39,188 bases of DNA from Actinomycetes bacterium (GTDB lineage: Bacteria > Actinomycetota > Acidimicrobiia > Acidimicrobiales > Acidimicrobiaceae): contig JAJYHR010000002.1 of NCBI GenBank assembly GCA_021784675.1, positions 1-39,188 on the forward strand. Reading direction: 5' to 3'. This document shows positions 24,551 through 32,132 of the stretch, piece after piece (positions within the stretch are counted from its first letter, which is position 1; each line of letters starts with the position of its first letter). The translations under genes and the position numbers were made by a program. Under the pieces are notes generated by a model. It saw nothing but the letters and a program-made list of their open reading frames with translations, did not search any database and was not told the DNA's origin.

Positions 24551-25393
24551 ATGTCCCTCTCGATCAACACCAATATTGCGGCGATCGACGCATACAACAA
24601 TCTGAACAACACCAGCAATGCCATGCAAACCACGATCCAGCAGCTCTCTTCGGGCCTGCAGATCCAGACTGCCGCGGACAACGCCTCCGGTTACGTAATC
24701 TCCCAGGGTCTCCAGACCCAGGCGAACGGGCTTGGGGTGGCGATCAACAACGGTCAGAACGCCATCTCGGTGCTCCAGATCGCTTCGGGAGCCATGAACC
24801 AGCAGGTGTCGATCTTGCAGCGCATGAACGAGCTTGCGACCCAGGCGGCGAACCAGGGCGCGACCAACCCCAACTCGCTCGCAGCCGACCAGCAGGAGTT
24901 CCAGGCGCTGCAGAACCAGCTCGACCAGATCGCCAACTCGACCAGCTTTGGCGGCACCAGCCTGCTTACCGGGAGCTACACCAACCAGGTCTTCCAGATT
25001 GGGGCTTACGCCTCCAGCGTGGACCAGGTGACGGTCTCCATCGGGGCGCTCACGACCGGGGCGCTCAGCGTCGCCGCCTCCGGGAGCTTCGCGATCTCCA
25101 TCGGCACCGTCTCGGCGGCGATCTCCGCTATGGCCGCGGTGCAGAGCGCGATCATGAGCGTGGCCTCGGTCGAGGCCTCGGTGGGCGCTGTGCAGAACCA
25201 GATCCAGGCGGTCGTGGCCAACGACACGGTTGGGCAGCAGAACGTCCAGGCGGCCAACTCGTCGCTGGTAGATACCAACATGGCCCAGGCGATGACGACC
25301 TTCTCCTCGCAGCAGGTCCTCATGCAAGCCGGCGTGGCCATGCTCTCCCAGGCGCAGGCCCTGCCCCAGCTGATCTTGAAGCTGATCCCGTAG
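24551..25393 (+). CDS. fliC: Flagellin
   Basis: The 280-residue product is a minimal flagellin, the filament subunit exported by the flagellar type III system. The N-terminal D0/D1 region begins SLSINTNIAAIDAYNNLN and carries the family segment LSSGLQIQTAADNASGYVIS. The C-terminal D0/D1 helix ends SQQVLMQAGVAMLSQAQALP. The central part is short, so no D2/D3 outer domains exist and the filament should be thin. The middle contains many Ser/Thr residues that could carry glycans. ATG 24551 has an AAGGAGG ribosome-binding site, and a 13-bp stem terminator follows. Confidence 0.94.
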   Translation: MSLSINTNIAAIDAYNNLNNTSNAMQTTIQQLSSGLQIQTAADNASGYVISQGLQTQANGLGVAINNGQNAISVLQIASGAMNQQVSILQRMNELATQAANQGATNPNSLAADQQEFQALQNQLDQIANSTSFGGTSLLTGSYTNQVFQIGAYASSVDQVTVSIGALTTGALSVAASGSFAISIGTVSAAISAMAAVQSAIMSVASVEASVGAVQNQIQAVVANDTVGQQNVQAANSSLVDTNMAQAMTTFSSQQVLMQAGVAMLSQAQALPQLILKLIP

Positions 25394-25405
25394 CCGTTCC
25401 GATCC

Positions 25406-25435
25406 GGACTCAGGGCCCTTCGGGGTCCTGAGTCC
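25406..25435 (+). terminator. Hairpin between flagellin and fliD
   Basis: A 13-bp stem (GGACTCAGGGCCC paired with GGGTCCTGAGTCC, one G-T) closes a TTCG tetraloop, 12 nt after the flagellin stop. No T-tract follows. It may stabilise the flagellin message or reduce read-through into fliD. Confidence 0.75.
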
Positions 25436-25459
25436 TAATCTATCCAGGAGGCGCGCCAG

Positions 25460-27997
25460 TTGTCCGCCATCTCGCCGACGTCGAGCACCACCAGCACCAG
25501 CACCAGCACCACCAGTTCCTCTGGATCCGGTCCGATCACCTTCAACGGGATCATCTCCGGCCTCAACACCACCGCGATCATCAACGCGCTTATGCAGGCT
25601 TACGAGCAGCCGCAGATCGACATCGGCAACCAGATCCAGACGCTCCAGGCCAACCTCTCCGACTACCAGCAGATCTCCGCCGACATGACCGGCCTGCAGA
25701 GCGCCGCCGACTCGCTCACCCAGACCAGCCAGTGGAGCGTGATGGGGGCTACCACCTCGAATTCCGCGGTAGCGACCGCCACCGCGGGTGCCGGGGCGAG
25801 CCCCTCCACCATCGCCTTCAACGTCAACCAGCTAGCCCAGTCGAACGTCATCACCGGGGCGAACTCCGTCTCCTCGACCACGAGCACGGTCGCCTCCTCC
25901 AACTTTCTTCTCTCCTCGCAGGCCTCCGGGTTCGGGATCTCTTCGCTCGCGGGGAGCTCCCTGACCGTCGGTACCCACGCCTTCTCGGTCTCCACCGCCC
26001 TCTCCGGCGGGGTGGCGACCGGCTCCGCTTACCTCCCCTCCTCGGTGACGATCGGGTCGTCGAACGATACCGTCAACGCCACCGTCAACGGCACCGCCTA
26101 CACCTTCACCATCGCCAGCGGCACCTACACCCAGGCCCAGCTGTCCCAGGCGGTCGCCTCCGCCTCCGTCGTCTCCGGAACCCAGCTCCTCCAGTCGCGG
26201 GTCAACTCCGACGGCCAGCTGGTGGTCGGGACCTCCCTGCTCGGGAGCTCGGCCTCGCTCCAGCTCACCGGCGGTACCGCTCTGTCCACGCTCGGGCTCG
26301 CCGCCCAGTCGACCGCCTCAGTCGGGACCGCCGGCTCGATCACGCTGGACGGGACGGCTACCGCGGTCAACAATGTGCAGGCCGGCTCCACCGTCTCCCT
26401 CGCCGACGGCTCCGGCGGCACTATCACCGCGGGCATCGGCTCCTTCGGGATCAAGAAGGGAAGCTTCAACGCCATGGAGGTGGCCGCGGGGAACGGTTCG
26501 CTCCAGGACGTCGTCAACAACATCAACAACTCCGGCGCCGGGGTCACCGCAACCGCGGTGCAGGTCAGCTCCACCCAGTACATCCTCCAGCTCTCCTCCA
26601 ACACCACCGGCACCGACGGCGCGATCACGGTGGAGAGCGCCCCCTTTGCTACCGCCCTGGGCTCGTTCAATACCGTGGCGGCGGCGCAGAACTCGCAGAT
26701 CAACGTGGGAGGCTCCGGCGGGTACGTGCTCTCGGGCCAGACCAACGCGATCTCCGGGGTGCTTCCCGGGGTCACCATAAACCTGGTCTCCGCCCAGGCT
26801 CCGGGGTCGAGCCCGATCGACCTTACGGTCTCGCCCGACGGCCAGTCGATGGCGAAGCAGGTCCAGTCGCTGGTGACCGCCGCCAACCAGGCGCTCACCG
26901 ACATCAACAAGTACGCCGGCTACAACTACAAGACCAACACCGGCGGGCCGCTTATGGGGGACTCCACCCTCAGCCAGCTGACCAACCAGGTCCTCGGGAT
27001 CGTCTCCAACGCGATCGGGCAGGGCAACTTCACGCCTGCCCAGGCGGGACTGAGCGTCACCAGCGGCGGGCTGCTCCAGTTCGACCCCACCACCTTCGCC
27101 CAGGCCTACGACGCCAACCCCAGCCAGGTCGCCTCGCTCTTCAACCAGTCGGGGAGCTTCACCCCGTCATCCTCGACGTACTCGGGGACGGTCTCGCTGG
27201 TGTACGCCTCCGACGGCACCGCTGCCGGGGCGTACCCGATCACCATAACCCACTCGGCGACTCAGGCCCAGGATGCCGGTAACGTCCTCTCGACCGGCAC
27301 CATCACCAACGCGGAGACCATCACCGTCACCATGAACGGCGCCAGCGCCAGCTACGCCGCCGCGGCCGGGGAGTCGCTGACCTCGATCGCCCAGGGGTTG
27401 AACGCCGCCTTCGTCGCCAGTGGGATTGGGGTGGCGGCGACCGTGGTCACCTCGTCCGGCGGTTCGCAGCTGGTCTTGACCTCGAACCAGTACGGCTCCG
27501 CCCAGAGCTTTTCCGTGGACTCGACCGCCGCCGGTTCGGGCCAGACCGGCCTGGTCACTACGGCCAATACCCCCCAGAGCTTCACCGGTACCGACGTCGC
27601 GGGCACTATCAACGGGGTCACCGCCACCGGGAGCGGGCAGGTGCTCTCCGCGCCGACCTCGGATCCGACGCTTGCGGGGCTGGCGGTCCAGGTTACCGCC
27701 ACCGGGATCACCTCGGCTACCAACATCGGCACCTTCAACTACCAGCAGGGCATAGCCGGCGGGCTGGCTTACGCGTCGAACGGGGCGGCGGCGCCGGTGA
27801 CCGGAAGCCTGACCACCACCGTCTCCGGGATCCAGGGGCAGATCGCCAGCCTCCAGCAGCAGTACGCCAGCTACACCCCGATGATCCAGGCGGAGCAGGC
27901 GATGCTGGAGCAGGAGTTCTCGACCATGGAGTCACAGCTCGGGGCGCTCCAGAACCAGGGCCAGTGGCTCGCTGGCCAGATCAAGCAGCTACCGTAA
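25460..27997 (+). CDS. fliD: Flagellar filament cap protein FliD
   Basis: FliD caps the growing filament and folds incoming flagellin. The 845-residue product is longer than usual (about 450-700). After a Ser/Thr-rich start (about 5-22, from AGCACC repeats), the N-terminal domain reads ISGLNTTAIINALMQAYEQP. Flagellin-IN-like segments follow. The C-terminal domain starts near 425 (NAISGVLPGVTINLVSAQAP) and continues through PLMGDSTLSQLTNQVLGIV. A region of about 180 residues (about 566-750) with Ser/Thr-rich repeats appears inserted in it. The closing coiled coil (VSGIQGQIASLQQQY to MESQLGALQNQ) is intact. TTG 25460 follows an AGGAGG ribosome-binding site. Confidence 0.9.
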   Translation: MSAISPTSSTTSTSTSTTSSSGSGPITFNGIISGLNTTAIINALMQAYEQPQIDIGNQIQTLQANLSDYQQISADMTGLQSAADSLTQTSQWSVMGATTSNSAVATATAGAGASPSTIAFNVNQLAQSNVITGANSVSSTTSTVASSNFLLSSQASGFGISSLAGSSLTVGTHAFSVSTALSGGVATGSAYLPSSVTIGSSNDTVNATVNGTAYTFTIASGTYTQAQLSQAVASASVVSGTQLLQSRVNSDGQLVVGTSLLGSSASLQLTGGTALSTLGLAAQSTASVGTAGSITLDGTATAVNNVQAGSTVSLADGSGGTITAGIGSFGIKKGSFNAMEVAAGNGSLQDVVNNINNSGAGVTATAVQVSSTQYILQLSSNTTGTDGAITVESAPFATALGSFNTVAAAQNSQINVGGSGGYVLSGQTNAISGVLPGVTINLVSAQAPGSSPIDLTVSPDGQSMAKQVQSLVTAANQALTDINKYAGYNYKTNTGGPLMGDSTLSQLTNQVLGIVSNAIGQGNFTPAQAGLSVTSGGLLQFDPTTFAQAYDANPSQVASLFNQSGSFTPSSSTYSGTVSLVYASDGTAAGAYPITITHSATQAQDAGNVLSTGTITNAETITVTMNGASASYAAAAGESLTSIAQGLNAAFVASGIGVAATVVTSSGGSQLVLTSNQYGSAQSFSVDSTAAGSGQTGLVTTANTPQSFTGTDVAGTINGVTATGSGQVLSAPTSDPTLAGLAVQVTATGITSATNIGTFNYQQGIAGGLAYASNGAAAPVTGSLTTTVSGIQGQIASLQQQYASYTPMIQAEQAMLEQEFSTMESQLGALQNQGQWLAGQIKQLP

Positions 27998-28013
27998 CCA
28001 AGGAGGGTTTGCA

Positions 28014-28418
28014 GTGGTAATGTCGCGCGCAAGGAGCAGGAGCTACTCGGAGACGGCGGTCCATACCGCCACCCCCGCCGGCCGGCTGGTCCTCCTTCTA
28101 GACCAGCTTGACGCCAATCTGGACCGGGCGGGGTTCTCCCTCGACTCCGGCGACCTGGCGGGCAGCCACGAGGGCCTGATGGGAGCCCAGGCCGCGGTGG
28201 CGCTCCTCAGAGACTCGCTGCGGGAGGATGTCTGGGATGGGGCGCGGGATCTGAAGATCCTCTACCACTACGTTCTCGACAAGCTGGTCTGGGCCAATAT
28301 GGACAAGGACCGGCAGCACCTGCGGGACGCGGAGCTGGTCATCCGGCCACTGATCGCGGCTTGGCGGCAGGCGGCGGAGATCGTCGCCGGCGAGATGAGC
28401 GGGGTTTCCGGTGGATGA
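28014..28418 (+). CDS. fliS: Flagellin export chaperone FliS
   Basis: FliS binds the C-terminus of flagellin in the cytoplasm and stops premature assembly. The 134-residue product is mostly helical and shows SYSETAVHTATPAGRLVLLLDQLDANLDRA, split here as SYSETAVHTATPAGRL and VLLLDQLDANLDRA, the usual FliS start region. GTG 28014 is preferred over ATG 28020 because the AGGAGG site (28001-28006) is 7 nt from the GTG. It lies 16 nt after fliD, and its last 8 nt overlap the next gene, so fliD-fliS and the small gene form one operon. Confidence 0.9.
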   Translation: MVMSRARSRSYSETAVHTATPAGRLVLLLDQLDANLDRAGFSLDSGDLAGSHEGLMGAQAAVALLRDSLREDVWDGARDLKILYHYVLDKLVWANMDKDRQHLRDAELVIRPLIAAWRQAAEIVAGEMSGVSGG

Positions 28419-28692
28419 GGAGTGGGACGCCTACCTGACCGCCTACCGCCGGCACCTCGACCTCCTGGAGGAGTCGCTGTGTCGCGGGCGGGTGCTTCCC
28501 TACACCTTTGACCAACCCCAACCCTCCCGAAACATGCCCAAGGACTTCAAAGAGCCGGCCCGGGAGCTGGCAGATCGGACCGAGAGGCTGGCCCTGGAGA
28601 TGAAGCAGAGGATGCAGGCAGTCGGGACTGTGCTCCGCTACTCGCGGATGAAGGACCCCAGCCGGATCGTCCTCATCGACGTCAAGATCTAG
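28411..28692 (+). CDS. Small flagellar-operon protein, FliT-like
   Basis: The 93-residue product (GTG 28411) overlaps fliS by 8 nt. It is charged and largely helical, beginning MDEEWDAYLTAYRRHLDLLE and containing LADRTERLALEMKQRM. FliT, the FliD chaperone, is the gene most often found after fliS and has this size and helical character. The assignment rests on position and composition, not on a recognised motif. There is no signal or membrane segment. It is the last intact gene before the decayed island. Confidence 0.6.
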   Translation: MDEEWDAYLTAYRRHLDLLEESLCRGRVLPYTFDQPQPSRNMPKDFKEPARELADRTERLALEMKQRMQAVGTVLRYSRMKDPSRIVLIDVKI

Positions 28693-28940
28693 CCGGCGCT
28701 CGCGGGTCTTGCCGGGAAGCGGGGCGGCCGTGAAACAGGAAACCCACTCCGTGAGGGCTGGAACCCCCGCTCTTCAGGGCGGGGACTACCTAAGGACCCA
28801 ATCCTCGCTCTCGGGGGAGGCGTGGTCAAGTCCCGTGGACGAGATCGCGTCACCGTTCTGTCCGCGCCGCTTCCTGCCCACAGCCAGCGACACCAGACCA
28901 CTGGCTCGCCGGTGTCTTTGCCCAGCCGGTGGCTGATGTG
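28693..28940. other. Non-coding stretch at the edge of the accessory island
   Basis: No gene is seen between the fliT-like gene and the AbiE remnant. The only recognisable item is an IS200/IS605-type end hairpin at 28756-28790. Confidence 0.4.
28756..28790 (+). mobile_element. Solitary IS200/IS605-type right-end hairpin (relic)
   Basis: GGGCTGGAACCCCCGCTC is followed by TTCA and GGGCGGGGACTACC. CCCCGCTC pairs with GGGCGGGG over 8 bp (one T-G). The sequence GCTGGAA-hairpin-ACTACC resembles the conserved right end of IS200/IS605 elements, which also forms the 3' end of TnpB guide RNAs. No tnpA or tnpB lies beside it, so it is either a relic or a non-autonomous end. Confidence 0.5.
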
Positions 28941-29344
28941 TCAGCGGGCGCCGTTCAGGCGGCTGCCGGGGAGGTCACCGAGGAGGCGCAGGACGACGTT
29001 GCGATCCTGCGGCCGGCCTTGGGCAAGGGTCTGTTCGTCGTCGTCGAGATCGGCCAGCCACCCGTAGCGGGCGGACAGGTCCGCGCCGAGTTGGTCGAGG
29101 CCGGGGGTGGGCGCCACCCACACGAGGTCGTAGGCGTTGCGGGCGGGGCTGCGCCGGCGTAGGTCTTGCGCAGCGCGGTGCCGCCCTTGAATGCCACCAG
29201 ACTGAGCGCACCCTGCTCGGCGAGGTGCCGGAGGAGGAGGTCCTGGGCGATGTCGATCACCGCGGCGTCACGTCCCTGGGGCGACTGGGCGGGGGCGTGG
29301 CGCAGCAGGTGGCCCTCGGTCAGACGGACGTCACTGCCGGTCAC
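28941..29344 (-). pseudogene. AbiEii-like nucleotidyltransferase toxin, frameshifted and truncated
   Basis: From GTG 29344 the frame reads VRLTEGHLLRHAPAQSP, then LSLVAFKGGTALRKTYAG. FKGGT-L-K is the nucleotide-binding motif of AbiEii-type nucleotidyltransferases. The frame is then lost. Adding one base near 29145 restores ARNAYDLVWVAPTPGLDQLG through LLGDLPGSRLNGAR to TGA at 28941. Total length would be about 135 residues, against about 300 in the family, and the metal-binding DxD after RFS is not recognisable. Its GTG shares GTGA with the stop of the upstream AbiEi-like gene, the usual order of an AbiE antitoxin-toxin operon. It is inactive as it stands. Confidence 0.65.
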
Positions 29345-29975
29345 GGAGCGGGACGGAGGGTGGCGGGGTCGAAGGGCAACAGGGTGTCGGCGACCGAGAA
29401 CCGGGTGCTGTGGCGCTTGAGGGGACCCCGGGGTCCGAACCACACCTTGGGCGCGGCCCGACCGCCTTCTCCTTCTGGTAGGAGGCGGTCGGCGAGGTCG
29501 GGGGAGACGCCCTGGGTGAGGTAGGCAAGACGGACCCGGACAGACCGGGGTCGGCCGGCCAGTTCGGCGTCGATGTCGCCGGGGGGATCGTGTCTAGGAG
29601 GTAGGGGAGGGCATCGGCGATCGCACCCCAGCTCCGCACGTCGGCCGGGCGTGCCACGAGATGGGTGAGGACGGTGGCCGGTCGGTGGACCGGGACGCCG
29701 AGGGACTGCTCGGGGGCGATGCGCGGGTCGAAGACGATGACCCGGGCAGCTCGGCGCAGCCCCCGGGGGATCGAGGCGCTGTCGCCAACCGCGATTTCGA
29801 GGCGATCGGTGGCGCGTTCGACGAGGTGGTGGGCGGCAAGGGCCGAGGTGAGACAGACCGCGGCGTCGAGCGACGGTCGGGCGACTAGCGCGGCTCGCAA
29901 CTCGAGGAACGGGTCGCCATGGCCGATCGACCCGGCGTGGGCGGCGGCGGGCCCAAGGCAAGTCCGATCGGGAGA
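29341..29975 (-). pseudogene. AbiEi-like antitoxin, frameshifted, 5' end lost
   Basis: The first part reads GDPFLELRAALVARPSLDAAV, then LTSALAAHHLVERATDRLEI and VFDPRIAPEQSLGVPVHRPA, consistent with the AbiEi-like central region. After WGAIADALPYLLDTIPP the frame fails in a run of six G on the plus strand (29581-29586). A seventh base restores GDIDAELAGRPRS and LAYLTQGVSPDLADRLL down to FDPATLRPAP-stop at 29341. No N-terminal winged helix is found, and the open frame ends at a TGA near 29976-29978, where IS110-related sequence begins on the other strand. The antitoxin would act on its own promoter and block AbiEii. Confidence 0.6.
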
Positions 29976-30244
29976 TCATGCGCTGCCTGAAGCGCTATGT
30001 GGCACGAGAGGTCTTCGGCCACCTTGTACATTCCGGATCCGTCCCGGTGGGAGCCGATCTGCGGGAGGCTCGTTTGAAGGCTAGCCTGAGCCTGGCCAGC
30101 GTCGCCGACGTGCTCGGCAGCTGGCCTAACCGAATCTCGGAGCTCCAGCGGGGACTGCTTTACGACACCGATCTGGCGTTGCGTTACGAGGCGATGCTGG
30201 GCGGAGGTGATCCCGCTACCTCGGAGGCGAAAAATGTCGCTTGA
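29953..30244 (+). pseudogene. IS110-family transposase, C-terminal tail with helix-turn-helix-like extension
   Basis: The frame reads AQGKSDREIMRCLKRYVAREVF, split as AQGKSDREIMRC and LKRYVAREVFGHL. This is the conserved C-terminal end of IS110/IS116-type transposases. It continues in frame with LREARLKASLSLASVADVLG and WPNRISELQRGLLYDTDLAL, which reads as an XRE-like helix-turn-helix, ending at TGA 30244. The catalytic RuvC-like and serine domains are missing. The left break lies at the 5' end of the AbiEi remnant, so this is the stump of an insertion that cut that gene or a later deletion. Confidence 0.6.
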
Positions 30245-30304
30245 CAGGCATAGGAGAATCGGATTCATGGGATGGCCCATGGGACGCGACCCCGGGCAGC
30301 AGAA

Positions 30305-30328
30305 GGGCCGGTCCCTGGAGACCGGCCC
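30305..30328 (-). terminator. Hairpin behind the tRNA-Met fragment
   Basis: A 9-bp perfect stem (GGGCCGGTC / GACCGGCCC) with a 6-nt loop lies 16 nt beyond the 3' end of the tRNA-Met fragment on the minus strand. It looks like the original tRNA terminator carried along. Confidence 0.65.
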
Positions 30329-30344
30329 TGACCTGCATTTTCTT

Positions 30345-30389
30345 TGGTGGCGGGGGCAGGATTTGAGCCTGCGACCTTCGGGTTATGAG
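30345..30389 (-). other. 3' fragment of tRNA-Met, probable attachment-site remnant
   Basis: On the minus strand, CTCATAACCCGAAGG is followed by the T-arm CGCAGG-CTCAAAT-CCTGC and GCCACCA. This is the 3' half of a tRNA-Met from the anticodon loop (CAT) to an encoded CCA. The 5' half is absent: beyond 30389 the sequence is unrelated. The T-loop starts CTC where TTC is normal, so the copy is also mutated. A 3' tRNA fragment of this kind is what integration into a tRNA gene leaves at the far end of an element. Confidence 0.75.
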
Positions 30390-30508
30390 ACCACAACCCC
30401 TGATCCGGCCTGTGTTTTCGGGTAGTCCGCAGTATGCCAGATGTGGCCGCTGACCTGGTGTTATGTGATTAGCATGGCCACTGAGTAGGAGAGGGCATCT
30501 GACACGAT

Positions 30509-30574
30509 CCCCGCAGTTTTGAAGAGTTTTTGGGATGGACCCGACCTTCGGGTTTATGTGCGGGGCATTTTTTT
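30509..30574 (+). terminator. Terminator-like nested hairpin with T-tract
   Basis: CCCCGCA (30509-30515) pairs with TGCGGGG (30559-30565) around an inner hairpin ACCCGA-CCT-TCGGGT (30539-30553). A run of seven T follows at 30568-30574. The plus-strand gene it would end is not visible. The stretch 30390-30508 shows no gene. Confidence 0.5.
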
Positions 30575-30660
30575 CGAGACCCGGAGGCTGCCTTCGGGAG
30601 GATCATCGGATGCTGTCAGGGCAACGGCCTGGCTGGTCTCCGAAGTCGTCAGTCCCTCGC

Positions 30661-31094
30661 TCATGACTCCCCCAGCTCCACTTGAAGCGTCTCGACCGTC
30701 CAGGTGGGACAGCCACAGCCGAGGAAGTCGTTGTCCCCGGTCAGGATGCCAGCGTCGAGGCCATGGCGAGGGCGACCGGCGCCCAGTCGTTGGGGTCTCG
30801 TGGCACCCGGCGACGAGCTGCCTCCTCAAACTGCTCGTAGGCGCTTCGGGGGATGACTTCGATGCCTTGGACATCGACGAGGTGTTGGACTGCTCCTTCG
30901 AGGACGTTCCGTCGCTCAGGAGTGATGCGACCCCTGGACTCCATGATGGACAGACGCCGCTCCAGCTCGTGCTCCACCTCGCTCCACTGGTGTTCGGCGA
31001 CAACGAGCTGCACCCGTGGGTGCAGGATGAGGTCACGCCCACGGTCCCGAAGCAACTCGCCAACGAGGACGCTGGCATCGGCAACGATGATCAT
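30661..31094 (-). pseudogene. PIN-domain (VapC-like) toxin, frameshifted near its C-terminus
   Basis: From ATG 31094 the frame reads MIIVADASVLVGELLRD, with the first PIN-domain Asp. It continues with WSEVEHELERRL and DPNDWAPVALAMA, then stops at 30741. A single missing base near 30757-30767 removes the end. Restoring it gives GLDAGILTGDNDFLG, the last acidic motif of PIN nucleases, and runs to TGA at 30661. PIN toxins of this type cleave RNA. Lacking the final acidic motif, the short product is probably inactive. Its ATG shares ATGA with the antitoxin stop. Confidence 0.75.
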
Positions 31095-31348
31095 TCAGGC
31101 ATGGGCCGTCGCAGGTCGAACACCCGAGCCAGCTCCTCTTCGGTCATGCCGGTCTCTTCCAGGACCTGGCCAACTGCAGCCCCGAGTTGGGCGACAGCAC
31201 GCCGGACCTCGTCCTCGTCCCGTTCGAGCGGGATGTAGAACCCGATCACCTTGCCGTGTCGGTTGACGGCGATCGTCTCCGAGCCAGAGAGGTACGTGCT
31301 GGCGTTGTTGCGGAACTCACGGACGCCGATACTCTTCACCTTGGCCAT
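31091..31348 (-). CDS. Phd/YefM-family antitoxin
   Basis: The 85-residue product starts at ATG 31348, 7 nt after an AAAGGAG ribosome-binding site on the minus strand, which decides this start over a longer frame upstream. The N-terminal MAKVKSIGVREFRNNASTYL is the DNA-binding fold of Phd/YefM antitoxins. ETIAVNRHGKVIGFYIPL completes the sheet, and the C-terminal helices (EVRRAVAQLGAAVGQVLEE) would bind the toxin. It remains intact although its partner is frameshifted. TGTATACA at 31362-31369, just upstream, is a likely operator for autorepression. Confidence 0.85.
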   Translation of the reverse strand: MAKVKSIGVREFRNNASTYLSGSETIAVNRHGKVIGFYIPLERDEDEVRRAVAQLGAAVGQVLEETGMTEEELARVFDLRRPMPE

Positions 31349-31361
31349 TGTGTCTCCTTTG

Positions 31362-31369
31362 TGTATACA
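31362..31369 (-). promoter_or_regulatory. TGTATACA palindrome upstream of the antitoxin
   Basis: An 8-bp perfect palindrome lies 14-21 nt before the antitoxin start, overlapping the expected promoter. Phd/YefM antitoxins bind TGTACA-type palindromes, so this is a plausible autoregulation site. No gene is seen in 31370-31594. Confidence 0.45.
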
Positions 31370-31594
31370 GTGTAGCGCCTTCTCGTGGCAACGGTCAACA
31401 CCGCTGATGACTGGTGCGCCGGCGTCGTTGGCACCCAACCGGTCGAAGCGGCTTCACTCCTGGACACGTACCACCCCGTGCAGTGGGGCTCCGGCCTCAA
31501 GACGTGCTCGGAGGACGAGTCCTCCTCGGGCGCTCCGCCGTAACCGGGGCGGTTGGTCACCTCCATGAATCCACTCTCACTGGAGGGCACCACG

Positions 31595-31975
31595 ATGGCC
31601 CCGACAACCTTCAACCTCATCCGGACGTTCACCCGCCACTCACGACGGGGCGTCCGCCACCCGGACGCTGTGCCCGAAGCGCAGCTCAACCTCCCCCGAA
31701 GGATCGACGGACCTGCGGCAGCGGCGCAGCTCGCTTGCGATCTGCTCCGGCATCACCGAGAAGACATCACGCTGGCGCTCTACCTGGACGACCGGCACCG
31801 GCTGGTCGGCACGGCCATCGTTGCTGTCGGCTGGGTTCAGGCAGCTCGCCTCCCGGCACGCCCGATCCTCGCAGGATCCCAGGCGTGCCGGGCGACCGGC
31901 TTCGTCCTCGTACGCTACCGCCGCTGGGGGGGCTCCCAGCGCCACGGAACCCGAGGTCGCGCCTTCCGTGCCATT
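31595..31975 (+). pseudogene. RadC-like (JAB/MPN fold) domain protein, cut by RIT element 2
   Basis: ATG 31595 has a GGAGGG site 7 nt upstream. The product has PAAAAQLACDLLRHHREDI, then LYLDDRHRLVGTAIVAVGWV and FVLVRYRRWG, resembling the RadC/JAB fold of actinobacterial accessory proteins. Around 31925-31965 the reading is odd. Dropping one G from the G7 run (31926-31932) gives WGAPSATEPEV. A second, opposite shift is then needed to return to RAFRAI, so two compensating indels seem to have happened. The frame then enters the left repeat of RIT element 2 at 31976. No continuation is found beyond 35491. Family assignment is moderate and function unknown. Confidence 0.5.
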
Positions 31976-32064
31976 ACGTGGACGGATGGGTTATGTGGCC
32001 GGCTGGCGTAGTTCCCTTGCTGGGCCTGTCGCGGGCACCGGTTCCGGCCACATAACGTGGGAGG
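31976..32064 (+). repeat. Left terminal inverted repeat of RIT element 2
   Basis: Matches the reverse complement of 35403-35491 with one mismatch in 89 bp. It contains TTATGTGGCCGG (31991-32002), CCCTTG (32014-32019) and CCGGCCACATAA (32044-32055). The two 12-mers are exact reverse complements, and TTATGT to ACATAA spans 65 bp. Confidence 0.94.
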
Positions 32065-32132
32065 CCGTCCGCTGACGCGTTGAGCGCGGCTAATAATCGC
32101 TCCTGTCCATCACGATCAGGGAGGCGATTCTC

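Noticed and set aside
29665-30084. Plus-strand open frame opposite the AbiEi remnant
   Set aside because: Its translation has no family features, while the minus strand shows AbiEi-like sequence.
30519-31238. Plus-strand open frame across the PIN toxin and antitoxin
   Set aside because: It is antisense to a recognisable toxin-antitoxin pair and has no motif or ribosome-binding site.
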